DNA of 64,000 bases from positions 22,692,735-22,756,734 of the forward strand of contig NC_057769.1 of NCBI RefSeq assembly GCF_010389155.1, given 5' to 3'. Position 1 is the first letter of the stretch, and each line of letters starts with the position of its first letter. The position numbers were made by a program, and so were the translations under genes. Positions 23,391-34,340 of this stretch are shown here, one piece after another. The DNA comes from Erigeron canadensis (taxonomy: Eukaryota > Streptophyta > Magnoliopsida > Asterales > Asteraceae). A model generated the notes under the pieces. The model had not been told where the DNA came from, ran no database searches, and saw nothing but the letters and a program-made list of their open reading frames with translations.

Positions 23391-25769
23391 CTCATCACAT
23401 AGCCAAGCAAATCTGCAACAATTAACAGCAATAACCGGATCTTTAAATGATTGCCAACAGGAACAATTATCAAAACCAAATTCGTTTATGGCAAGCCTTT
23501 TATTTTACAAAAATGATAATTAAAAAAAAAAAAAAAAGACCCATATACCGTTTTACAAATTTATGAATGGATCAAATAACTCACAAAGCAAATTATGTAT
23601 ACAATGGACAAAACTTTATGGAACCTAAAAGATACCTCCGATGTATTGTTAATACATCTTCGTTGATAACAACCATTTCCTTGGGATATAGAAAACCGTA
23701 CAAACCCATTTCTTACTAACAAAAAGGCCGTATATCTTAAGGAATTCTATCCAACTAACACATATTACTTGAAGAGTATTGAATTTAAATCTTACCTCAA
23801 GTTACTTCCACGCACTTCACCTAACATTCTATCCAGCCATCATGCACCTTTAATGTCTACACATAAACCATCAGAATAATATACCATGTTAGTGAAGTAA
23901 CCAGCCAAGAGCGACTTCCCACCTGCAATAACCATTTATTTCAATATTAGCAATTGTAGAAGAAACTATTACTAACTAACAAAAATGCTATAAACCTTCA
24001 ACGTCCATCAACTTGAATTTAAATTTTACCTCAAGTATTGTGCAAAGCATTGTGCATTCCGGCTGTATGATTGAGTACATTATAAACCTGTAGGGTATAA
24101 AAAGCAAAGAAGTTAATATGGAATATGGATAATTCGGTTTAGGTATAAGTAAACGTTACTCTGTTGAAATATTAGACCAGATGTATGATTCAGCTCATGT
24201 GACCCTTTAGTTATGAAATGATCGATTTGGGTCATGTTTAATCACTAAATACTCAAATGGGCCAAATCCAAATATATAGTTTTTCAAAAACAATCAACAT
24301 TACCTCTTTTGCATAGAGCCATTTCGTTGAAACTTAACATCAAACACCCGCAAAGCAATCACGCATCCCTGCAAAAAAGAAATAAAAATTTACAGCGGAT
24401 TGAATCGACAATTTGAAGGCTAAACATAAATTGTAAACTAATCTTAAAATTACATATTTTTCACAACTAAAACTCACATACATTAGAATTTAATATCAAA
24501 ACCCATAAATATTCACAAATCTCAGAAGAGGATTGAGGAGTAAAAAAGAAAAGACAAAGAAGTGAAGCAAAGAAAGATACATACCCAACTTGACATGTTT
24601 TTTCAAGATATTGAGCCTCCACTTTTCCTATTCAAATTTACTAACCACTGAAATTGTCACCCTTCCTTCTTTTCCTTCTTTTCCTGGTGTTTGTGGAATT
24701 CTATGTACTATTGATTCATCCATATATTATACAATAATAACGAAAATAGATCAACAACAGTGAATTTTCGCAAAATTTAAAAACAAATAAAAAAAATCCA
24801 ATTTCGAATTACCTTTTTATTAGGAGAATAAAGAAGCAACTCCGAGTGAAGATAAAAGCATAAGTAAAAACCCGATTTCGAAACATCAGGTAATTAGTGT
24901 CCCCCTGGTGTCCGGTGTGCTGATGATCGATCAAAGGACAGGTGTTTAATGATCGTCGAACAACCACTTTCCGATGAAGTCTTGAAGTAGATGATGACGG
25001 ATTCTTCGACGGTCAGACATAGGATGCGTTATGTGTATGTGAATGTGCGTGGATGTATACAGTTTAGAGGTGGGGAATGAGAAGGGGGTGGAAGTAAGTA
25101 TTTGTTTGAGGAAAAAATGTACTATGTAATTTTTTCTATTTTTAAAAATAGTTGTTTTTAATATTTTAAAGTTTCATATTTAATTTTTTTGATACATAAA
25201 ACAAATAACTGTTAAACTCAAATTATTAAAGATAAGTGTTAAATGAGTCATTTTCATGTTTGAAAGCTGAAAATTTTATGCGCACTGAACCTGTTAAGAC
25301 TTGTTATGACACGATTTGCCAGCCTTGGATGGAAGTTGATTCATCAGTAACCGAGAGAACATTTATTTGGTATCTTTACTTAAGAAGCTATCATTTAATA
25401 CTTAATTTACTCGTATTTGGTTTAACACAGATTTTTTAGTCCCTCATAAGTCATAAGCATTTCAGAAGTCTTCATTAACCAATTCAACCAATTCAGTGAT
25501 TATATGTATTGATGCTTTATTTATTATACACAAAATTAAAAAAATTAGGGAAGAAAAACATTAACCTCATTAATGTAATACTTAATTAACATCACAAAAA
25601 GAGGGGCTAAACCACCTTCATGTTCACAACTTTATATGTATATAGATAGATTGTATTACATAATAATATTAACCATATTTGATAATGTATGGTTCAAATT
25701 GTGGATTTTTAGAGTCAATGGGACACCATCTCACCTAATATGTCTATGTCTAAATGTTAATTATCTTTA
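23391..25769. other. No gene recognised
   Basis: AT-rich. On - there are several splice-like signals (acceptor-like cttttttgcagg near 24368-24380, donor-like cttgaggtaa near 24030), which could belong to a spliced non-coding transcript or a decayed gene, but no conserved protein sequence appears. A low-complexity A-run lies at 23523-23537. Confidence 0.3.
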
Positions 25770-26152
25770 TCTATACTATATTGTAAAGCAGATTTCTCAT
25801 GTCTAATATTTTAAGTTTCAACATTTACTTCTCAAAATGCTCATCTTATCAATTCTATATTTACCAAACATCATTTTTCTCTCCTCAAATCTCAACCAAT
25901 CATCTTTTTTCTCTCTCCTCCATAAATCATTTATTCCTCCAATTCATTCAAAAAATTTTATCTCACAAACCGTACATCGATAAATTATAAAAATTATATG
26001 GGTGTTCTTAAAATTTTATGCTCTTTCATTAAAGATGTCATTCGATATACTTTCGACGAATTTTTAAATCCGAGGGCGGAACCCGTAGGCTATCACACTC
26101 TATGACCTATCAGCCCCACCATCTCACCGCCGCAACGCACGGGTACTTACTC
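25770..26152 (+). mobile_element. Helitron-like non-autonomous element, copy 1
   Basis: Begins TCTATACTATATTGTAAAGC and ends ACGCACGGGTACTTACTCTCGT. A GC-rich block (caccgccgcaacgcacgg) near the end of an otherwise AT-rich element is typical of plant Helitrons. The same family recurs at 26174-26584 and, inverted, at 27119-27556. The three ends stop at the same place and then diverge, which defines the boundary. Confidence 0.5.
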
Positions 26153-26173
26153 TCGTAATTCACCAAAGCACTA

Positions 26174-26584
26174 TCTATATTTATACTATATTATAAAGCA
26201 GATTCTCCTTGTCTAACATTTTAAGTTTCAAAATTTACTTCCCCAAAATGTTCCTTCCTTCAATTCTGTATTACCAAACACCATTTATCTCTTTTGAAAT
26301 CTCAACCAATCATCTTTCTTCTCTCTCCTCCATAAATCATTTATTTCCTCAATTCATTCAAAATATTTTATCTCACAAACCGTACATCGATAAATTATAA
26401 AAATTATATGGGTGTTCTTAAAATTTCGATCATGTTCTTTCATTAGAGATGTCATTTGATATACTTTCGACAAATTTTTAAATCTGAGGGCGGAACCCGT
26501 ACAATTAAGGTATTTAGCTATCACACTTTATGACTTATCACCGCACCATCTCACTGTCACAACGCGCGAGTACTTATTCCCGTA
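26174..26584 (+). mobile_element. Helitron-like non-autonomous element, copy 2
   Basis: Direct-orientation relative of copy 1, starting 404 bp further on. It shares long blocks such as the one around the unit cgtacatcgataaattata, with small indels. Ends near ACGCGCGAGTACTTATTCCCGT. Confidence 0.5.
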
Positions 26585-26779
26585 TATACGTACATGTGAA
26601 AAACACCTACACACAAAAATACAAATTTGCTAAAAACTTCACCATAATGTATTCAAAAAATTATGTTTGACTGAGATTCGATCTTTCTTTTCATTCTATA
26701 ATATATTATCATACATCATTACATTATTATGTTTGTGTTTTGTCATCTAAGTATATAGAAAAATATATGTAACGTATTG

Positions 26780-27060
26780 TGGTGGAGAAAGGCCATATTC
26801 GTCATCTTTGCACATCGCACATCTCTAGACTTACACCCGTGCAATGCGGCGACGGAGGTGATGGTGGTGACGATGGTGGGAACGGCAGTGGGAATGGTGA
26901 TGGAAACGACAATGGTGGTGTATGTAAAAGTATTTGATGTTAAAAGTGATATTGTAGTTACTTTAAATGTTGGGGGATTCATATTGTAAATTATTTTATT
27001 AAGAGTATTGTAGATATATTAGATGGAGATGTTTAAATTAGTAAATAAAGGGGAATGATA
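26780..27060 (+). repeat. Repeat shared with 60240-60470
   Basis: Contains a GTG/ATG-rich stretch (gaggtgatggtggtgacgat) and then agttactttaaatgttg plus an ATATTGTAAATTATTT-like block. The same order occurs at 60240-60470. Probably a further non-autonomous transposon family; its ends were not determined. Confidence 0.4.
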
Positions 27061-27118
27061 TCTTTAGTTTATTAACATAAAGTTTATAGAAAAAAAAGTG
27101 GTTTGATTTATTAGATAG

Positions 27119-27556
27119 TACGAGAGATTGTGTCCGCGCGTTGCGGCGGTGAGATGGTAGGGTGTTAGGTAATAAGAGGTGATAAGGCATAGAGTATGAT
27201 GGCTATGCCTTAGCCTTACGCCCTCGAATTTAAAATTTCGTTGAAAGTATATATCGAATGACATCTCTAATAAAATAGCACAAAATTTTAAGAACACCCA
27301 TACAATTTTTATAATTTATTGGTATATAGTTTTTGAGATAAAAGATTTTGAATGAATTAGATGAATAAAATGATTTATGGAAGAGAGAAAAAAAATAAGT
27401 GATTGAGATTTGAGGAGAGAAAAAAAATAAGTGGTTTAGATTTAAGGGTATATTAGATTTATTAGGTAGAGATGTTTAAATTAGTGAATAAGTTTTAATT
27501 CATTTTTACTTTAAAAAAAAGTTGAAAATGATTTATAATGTATTATAGATAGAGAT
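27119..27556 (-). mobile_element. Helitron-like non-autonomous element, copy 3 (inverted)
   Basis: Reverse-orientation relative of the copies at 25770 and 26174. On - it ends with the GC-rich CCGCCGCAACGCGCGGACAC block and CTCTCGT. Internal sequence is more diverged and partly deleted. Confidence 0.45.
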
Positions 27557-28294
27557 AATATACTATCTTGGGCTTATCCAGGTCCATTTCTTTACAATGT
27601 GTTCTTTGAGTTTTTTTAAGAAATACAAAAAAAATATAGATGATTCTAAATAGGTCAGCGTTCTTAATTTTTCTTTTAACTGTACAAAAAAAATTAATAA
27701 ATATGGTTTTCATTTTTAGTCTTTTACATTCCCATCGCATTATTTCAAGTTTTACACATATTAATTGGTGCTAAGGTGCGTAGGCTTACCTTGGAGTCAC
27801 ATGGTTTTTGTTTGATATTGGGTATTGTTACGATGTGAAATTTTGGTTAAATATATATTCGGGTCGATCTTATACTGTAGTCTGTGTACTCAGTATATTT
27901 GAGGTTTGTTCTTCTCTAAGATTAGCACCACATAGTCAATTGAGTGTCGTCACCCTCTCCAAGCCAATGAGGCAATGATACTACTTTAGTAAACAAGATC
28001 GACATAAGCCAGTATCTCACTATCTCAATGTAATGAATTGTTTTTATCAATTACCTTTGAACAAAAACGTATTAATAAAATTTGTTGAAAGTGGATTACA
28101 TACATAAAAAACAAACTAAAAGAACTTACCAGATTTTTTCATCTATTTAAAGGGCACAACCATACATGGAAAAAACACATGAAAAATAGTAAAAGATCGT
28201 GACCAAGCAAAATCTCATAGGCTTTTAAGAGGTGACTATTTCAGGATTGTATCATCTTGAGTGCAACACAAGAATTTAGTAAAAGTCCTGTTGC
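27557..28294. other. No gene recognised
   Basis: AT-rich flank of the gypsy insertion. Together with 33129-33235 and the sequence after 36520 it formed one continuous stretch before the two LTR elements inserted. Confidence 0.4.
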
Positions 28295-28299
28295 GATGG
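28295..28299. repeat. Target site duplication of the gypsy element (left)
   Basis: GATGG, repeated exactly at 33129-33133. Confidence 0.9.
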
Positions 28300-28501
28300 T
28301 GATAGGGTAAAAGATAATAGAACAGGGAAAACTAAAAAAGAGAAGAGATTTGGCTAAATTTGCTGATGATCCTCAGCCTTCATTCACGAAAGATAATATA
28401 GAGTTCAACCAAATTACAAATCCAACCCACAAATAAAAACAATTGGCAGTTTGCCCCTTCAACAATAACTAAAAACAATAAATATAAATAATAACGTAAC
28501 A
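28300..28501 (-). repeat. Gypsy 3' LTR
   Basis: 202 bp; on - it begins TGTTACGTTATTATTTAT and ends CCCTATCA. Differs from the other LTR at the last-but-one base of one end (TG versus TA on +) and at one A/G. Confidence 0.92.
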
Positions 28502-28512
28502 ATACCCCCTGC
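28502..28512 (-). other. Gypsy polypurine tract
   Basis: On - GCAGGGGGTAT directly before the 3' LTR. Confidence 0.7.
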
Positions 28513-28530
28513 TTAACCAACTTTTTTCCC

Positions 28531-29493
28531 TCAAAAAGTAAACTCAAAGTCAGGGAACCTTAGCTTCAGCTCATCAAGGTATTCCCAAGTTGCATCCTGT
28601 GCTGATTGGTCTCTCCATTGAACAAACACCTTCATAGCTGCTCGGTTGCCTCTTTTCACCAACTTTTTATCTAGCAATTGCACCGGGTGTAGATGAAACC
28701 GTGAGTCTCGTGGAATCGGAAATACCTTGTCAGGCGGCCCTACCGCTGGCTTCAACAAGGAGACATGGAACACTGGATGAATTTGAGCGTCATCTGGTAA
28801 GTCTAAATGGTATGCAACACTACCAAACTTTTCTACCACGAGGAATGGTCCAAAGTATTTAGGTGTCAGCTTAGAGTGTTTATGAAGCCTCATTGTGTTC
28901 TGCATATAAGGTTTAAGCTTAAGATAAGCCCATGATCCAACATCCAATTCTCGTTCAGTTCGTTTCTTGTCCGCCTGTTGTTTCATCCGGGTTTGAGCCT
29001 TCAATAGTGATTCCTTCAACAATTTAAGAGTGGTTTCTCGATCTTGCATAAGCACATCCACCTCTGGCACTTGTGCATCTCTTGGAACATATGGAATGTA
29101 AATGGGCGGTGGAAACCCATATAAAGCTTCAAAGGGAGAACGACCTATAGCAGAGTGGAAAGTAGTATTATACCACCATACGGCTAAGGGAACCCATCGA
29201 ACCCATGTGTGAGGTCTTTCCATTACCATGCATCGGAGATACCCTTCTAAGCAACGATTAACCACCTCCGCCTGTCCATCCGTTTGTGGGTGGAAAGCTG
29301 TTGACAGGTTAACCGTGACACCTTGCAACGCCATGAATTCTTTCCAAAATGCACTTATAAACACCGGGTCCCGGTCCAAAACTATTGATGTAGGGCACCC
29401 ATGCAACTTGTATACATTGTCAAGGAAAATCTGGGCTACATCCTTGGAAGAATATGGATGGCTAAGTGTCATAAAGTGACTGTACTTTGTCAA
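28531..29493 (-). pseudogene. Gypsy integrase C-terminal part with chromodomain
   Basis: A 320-residue open segment, separated from the main polyprotein by frameshifts. It holds the rest of the integrase core, with the second Asp in HGCPTSIVLDRDPVF (about residues 32-46) and the Glu in the DGQAEVVNRCLEGY region. A GPF/Y-like module follows (LTPKYFGPFLVVEKFGSVAY). At the C-terminus a chromodomain-like motif (KVFVQWRDQSAQDATWEYLD, then RFPDFEF) may steer integration to heterochromatin in family members. The open segment has no initiation signal of its own; it belongs to the same polyprotein. Confidence 0.85.
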
Positions 29494-29545
29494 ACGATCA
29501 ATGAAAACAAAAATTGTATCTTTCCTTTGTGCCTTCGGTAAACCC

Positions 29546-32500
29546 CTACAAAATCCATTGATATATCAGCAAAAATAGTATCAGCCTATCAGGTATGGGT
29601 AAAGGCTGAAGAAGACCTGGTGAGGCTATATTCTCGGGTTTGCCTCTCATGCAAACATCACAACCTCGAATAAATTCCCTTACCATTTTTTTAATGCCCT
29701 TCCACGTGAACATCCCCTTAATGCGTTGTGTTGTTGCGTGAATACCGGAATGTCCACCTACTGGTGAACTATGACATAACCTGATAATTTGCAGTTGTAG
29801 TGACGAGTCTTTGCCCACCACCATTCTATGTTTCCTGGTCACCCATTGTCCATTCCATCCATACTTAGCCACTGCCTTACCACTTTTTAACTCTTCTAGT
29901 ATAGCTTTAACATGTGGGTCTTCTTCTTGGCTCTTAATAACTCTCTGCAATAATAGTGGTTCAAATGTGGCAAGAGTGGTAGTGAAAAACGTTACTCCTT
30001 GCACACGTGAGAGGGCGTCCGCGGCTATGTTTTCCTTACCTTTCTTATAATCAATAGAATAATCATACCCCATCAATTTGGCTAACCATTTGTGTTGCAA
30101 AGGGGTCGTCACCTTTTGATTCAACAAATGCTTCAGACTTTCTTGGTCAGTCCGAATAAGGAAGTGACAGGTAATGAGATAATAGTGCCAATGTTTAACT
30201 GCCATCAAAATAGCTAAGAGTTCCTTTTCATAGACAGACAACATTTGTTGCTTTGGCGATAAAGCCTTGCTTAGAAAAGAGATGGGGTGTTTATCTTGCA
30301 TCAGCACTGCTCCTAAACCACAAGCTGAAGCATCAGTTTCGACCATGAATGTTTTGGAAAAGTCAGGTAAGGCAAGCACCGGGGCTGTGGAAAGAGCAAT
30401 TTTGAGTTCCTCGAACGCTTGTTGCGCTTTTTTATTCCACCTAAATGCATCCTTTTTTAGTAGATCAGTAAGGGGTTTTGCAATAACTCCGAATGACCTT
30501 ATAAATCGTTTATAGTACCCGGTGAGGCCCAAGAAACCCCGTAGTTGTATAAGAGTGGTCGGTAATGGCCAACCTGTGATTGCATCTATCTTTGTTACGT
30601 TATTATTTATATTTATTGTTAATACCTGCTTCAAATGGTCACTATGTTGTTCTACCTCTTTGCTATAAATTAAGATGTTGTCAAAGAACACGAGTACCCC
30701 TTTTCTTAATAGTGGCTTAAATACTTGGTTCATGAGGGCTTGAAAGGTGGCTGGTGCATTCGTAAGACCAAACGGCATGACAAGGAATGCGTAGTGCCCC
30801 TCATGTGTTCGAAAAGTCGTCTTGTGTATATCTCCTGGATACATACGTACTTGGTGATAGTCGGAACGCAAGTCAAGTTTGAAAAATATAATGGCACCCC
30901 CAAGCTCGTCTAAAAGCTCTTCGATAAGTGGAATTGGAAATTTATTTTTTACAGTAGCCTCGTTTAACCGTCGGTAATCCATACACATCCGCCATTGGCC
31001 GTCCTTCTTTTTTACCAACACTACCGGGGCAGCAAACTCACTTTGACTATCTCGAATAACACCTGCATCCAATAGTTCCCGTGTGGTCTTCTCAATCACG
31101 TCCTTTTGTATCATGGGATAACGGTATGGTCTTTGGCTAATCGGATGGGTTCCCTCCTTTAAATTGATTTTGTGGTCTAAGGTTCGAACTGGTGGTAGTG
31201 AAGTGGGTAACCCGAAAATATCTTCAAAGTCATCTAACAACTTCTGCCATATCCCTTGAGAACTTCCTGGTATAACTTTTGATTCTATATTGTGAGCATG
31301 GCTACTGGTGTTGAGTTGGAGTGTAAATAATTGAGGAAACCCGTTATCTTGTGTTTGTAATATTAACCCCATTTTTTCCAAAGAACAGATAGTTACTTTA
31401 TTACTTTCTATTCCCTTAAGCTCACAAACCTTCCCATCAATGGTAAATTTCATGATCATTTTTTCAAAATTCCATAAGATGTGGTTTAGCCGACGTAACC
31501 ATTGGATTCCCAAAATCATATCATAATTTTCAAGTGGTAGTAGTATTACCTCAGTAGTGAACCAAAGCCCCTGCATCGTCCATTGAAATTCTGAACATAA
31601 TTGGTCACTCTTTAAGTGGTTTCCGCCAGGTATGCCTACTGTCAATGCTTGAATCTGTTTCACTGGACATTGCAATTTCTTGGCTACCTTGACATCAATG
31701 AAGTTATGAGTCGACCCGGAGTCTATAAGTATATGTAGTTGTCTTGTACCCATTGCTCCTTTAACCCTCATGGTTGAGTAAGAAGGCAACCCAGTCAAGG
31801 CATGAATGGAGATCAGGGGTTCCTCCTTTTCAACCCCTGTTGCCGTTTCATCATCTAATTCACCATTCTCCCCGTCATCCACTTCAATGATATACAACTG
31901 AGTTCGATTACATTTGTGACCCGGTACAAATTTTTCTGTGCACCAAAAACACTCCCCTTTTGATCTTTTCTGTTCTAACTCATTGCTAGTTAGACGACGT
32001 GTATTAGAGGCCAATTTGGATGGTCCTATGGGTTTACTGTTCGGTGTAGGTAAAAGAGGTAATTTTGAAGCATTAGTTGGTGGAGTTACCTTGATTTTGT
32101 CATTGTTTCCCTTAGAAGACTTCGTATCTTCTTTATCTGTTTTCAGTTTACCTTCTAAGTTCTCATTGTTAAGTGATTGAATCTTAGCCAACCCATATGC
32201 CTCGTGTAATGTTTTTGGTTTAAACATCTTAACCGGACCCCTAATTTCTGGCTTAAGGGCCTTCAGATAAAGACTAACAGCTTGAGTTTCACTTAAAGTT
32301 ACCTTATTCAATAAGGAATCAAAAGTAGTATTAAGATCATGAAGTGAACCTGTCTGATTGAGGGAAGCTATCTCTTCCAAAGGATCTTCGAACATAGCAT
32401 TAGAAAAATGAGTCGAAATAGCTCGTACATAGTCTGTCCACAAGATTTCAGATACGGTAGCCCCGCGTGTGCGCATGTAAGCTCTATGCCATTGGATCGC

Positions 32501-32878
32501 GTCCTCCTCCAAGTGAATAACGGCATGCCTGAGCTTCATCCTCTCGGGGGTCTCATCAATCGCAAAAAAGTGTTCACAACGATGAACCCATGACTCCACG
32601 TCTTCACCCGAAAACTTAGGGAATTCAACCTTCCCGATCTGTATGGGTCGGGTACCCCTCGACTCTAGATCGCCACTCGAGGAAGACGAACCCGAAACAC
32701 CCCCGCCGCCGCTACCTTGACCTGATCTATACTGCACCTCCTTTAAGATCTCTTCTTGTTGTTTGGCTGATTGTTCTTGTTGCTTCATTAGTACCGAGAG
32801 AGCAGCTTGAATCTCTGAGATTGCCTTATCATGATTCTTGAGTGTGGTCTCAACCTCCTGATTGCGAGTATTCGTCAT
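29546..32878 (-). pseudogene. Gypsy Gag-Pol polyprotein (gag, PR, RT, RNase H, integrase N-terminus)
   Basis: ATG at 32878, 1110 residues, then a stop caused by frameshift. Order: coiled-coil N-terminus, retrotransposon Gag (FPKFSGEDVESWVHRCEHFF, near residue 86), a divergent zinc knuckle (CFWCTEKFVPGHKC, near 310), aspartic protease (LIDSGSTHNF, near 385), RT with MPFGLTNAPATFQ, RNase H with its acidic residues (VETDAS, YEKE, RTDQ, AADALSR), and the integrase HHCC finger (near 1030-1080). In RT the normally double-Asp site reads FFDN (Asn 734), and about 35-40 residues after HLKQVL are missing and replaced by a fragment of the LTR. The first integrase Asp lies in the short stretch between the frameshifts near 29546-29590. 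Confidence 0.9.
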
Positions 32879-32912
32879 AGTAACTAGGATAAATCCGACC
32901 GGGGATCGGATT

Positions 32913-32925
32913 GGCTCTGATACCC
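32913..32925 (-). other. Gypsy primer binding site
   Basis: On - GGGTATCAGAGCC, close to the tRNA-Met type site, directly inside the 5' LTR. Confidence 0.7.
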
Positions 32926-32926
32926 T

Positions 32927-33128
32927 TAATAGGGTAAAAGATAATAGAACAGGGAAAACTAAAAAAGAGAAGAGATTTGGCTAAATTTGCTGATGATCCT
33001 CAGCCTTCATTCACGAAAGATAATATAGAGTTCAACCAAATTACAAATCCAACCCACAAATAAAAACAATTGGCAGTTTGCCCCTTCAACAATAACTAAA
33101 AACAATGAATATAAATAATAACGTAACA
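32927..33128 (-). repeat. Gypsy 5' LTR
   Basis: 202 bp, partner of 28300-28501. It ends on - with TA rather than CA, one of the two differences between the LTRs. Confidence 0.92.
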
Positions 33129-33133
33129 GATGG
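33129..33133. repeat. Target site duplication of the gypsy element (right)
   Basis: GATGG, identical to the left copy. Confidence 0.9.
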
Positions 33134-33235
33134 TTTTTGATCAAAAGTTATAAGATTGCTAGATTTAAAGTTATAAGATCTGGGACTATAGATGAAAACT
33201 ACATGATGTGGTTTTGATTTTAGCTAGTACCCCTA

Positions 33236-33785
33236 TGTAGAAGCAATTTCTGAGATGCTTTTATTATCCGTCGCAATACAATTCTAGAGGCTGGTCGTGA
33301 TGAAGAGAAGGCTTCATCAAGGCCGTGATGACGTCATCATCACTTCGTGATGACGTCAGCACGAAGTCGCTAGTTCGTGTGAAGGAGCTTAAAGCCGACG
33401 AACGAAATTGAAGTCCAACCCGTTTAGCAGCCTATATATAGAACACCTAGGTCTAGGGTTTCGATTGATGATTTTAGTTGCAACAGATTTCGTCCAACGG
33501 ATCGGTGTAGAGATCTATACACCGTGTCCACGATGTAATTCATTATTATTGTTGTCTCCTTGATTGTAATCCGTAATCATTAGAATGTTTTCTATACGGA
33601 TTTATCATTGTATTGTAATCGAGATGACTGAATAATAAAGGAATTCGTTTTATATCTCTTGTTCTTTGTTCAATTCGTGATTATATGTTCATAACTTTAC
33701 AGAAACTTCAAAGACAAATCTAAGTGGATTCCGCACACTTAGATGTTGTTAGATCGTGATTTAATCGGTCCAAACCGCACTTTCA
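33236..33785 (+). repeat. 5' LTR of the non-coding element
   Basis: Starts TGTAGAAGCAATTTCTGAG and ends CGCACTTTCA. Contains a palindrome ACTTCGTGATGACGTCAGCA at about 33343-33362, and CTATATATAGAAC near 33432 as a likely TATA region. Confidence 0.9.
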
Positions 33786-33787
33786 AT

Positions 33788-33798
33788 TGGTATCAGAG
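33788..33798 (+). other. Primer binding site of the non-coding element
   Basis: TGGTATCAGAG, tRNA-iMet type, two bases after the LTR. Confidence 0.75.
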
Positions 33799-33879
33799 AG
33801 GGGGAAGCGATTTTGCTTTCAATTGCGATCTTTATTGAAGATTTTCTTGTTGAATTCGTGTGTAAATTCGTGAAGATGA

Positions 33880-34340
33880 AGAAATTCGTGTAACTTCGTG
33901 CTTACGTCAGCACGAAGAGGATTTAGCCTCATGCTTACGTCAGCACGAAGTGGCTAGTATTCGCATGATATTTCCTTTGACTTCGTGCTTACATCAGCAC
34001 GAAGTGGATCAAGTTCACGAGGACGTCACCACGAGTTCATGGACAAAATATCACGAATTCTGATTAAGTTTGTGTATACGTCATCACGAAGAGGACTTTC
34101 CCTCGTGCTGACGTCACCACGAAGATAATCACATTTTTATGATCAAGTTCGTGTATACGTCATCACGAAGAGGACTTTCCCTCGTGCTAACGTCACCACG
34201 AAGATAATCACATTTTTATGATCAAGTTCGTGTATACGTCATCACGAAGAGGACTTTCCCTCGTGCTGACATCACACGAAGATAATCACATAATTCATAT
34301 CAAGTTCGTGCTTACGTCATGCCTTAGTATTCCTTACTTC
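33880..34340 (+). repeat. Leader with palindrome array and 79-bp tandem repeat
   Basis: Eight or so copies of a CGTGCTKACGTCAGCACGAA-like motif, some perfect palindromes, others with one half changed. From about 34064 to 34300 a 79-bp unit (gtgtatacgtcatcacgaag at 34072, 34151 and 34230) is repeated three times. No coding capacity. Confidence 0.8.

Larger units (their letters stand above)
28300..33128 (-). mobile_element. Ty3/gypsy chromovirus, complete structure, defective coding
   Basis: 4829 bp with 202-bp LTRs that differ at only two positions (about 1%), a perfect 5-bp duplication, primer site and polypurine tract. The order gag, protease, RT, RNase H, integrase and a chromodomain at the C-terminus places it among chromoviruses. 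The small size and short LTRs suggest the Reina lineage, an inference not tested here. Pol is broken by frameshifts and a rearranged RT, so the recent insertion was probably driven by proteins of another copy, or the damage came soon after insertion. Confidence 0.92.

Noticed and set aside
26743..26989. Short proteins on both strands around the GTG-rich stretch
   Set aside because: Simple-sequence composition inside a dispersed repeat; no start context or conservation seen.
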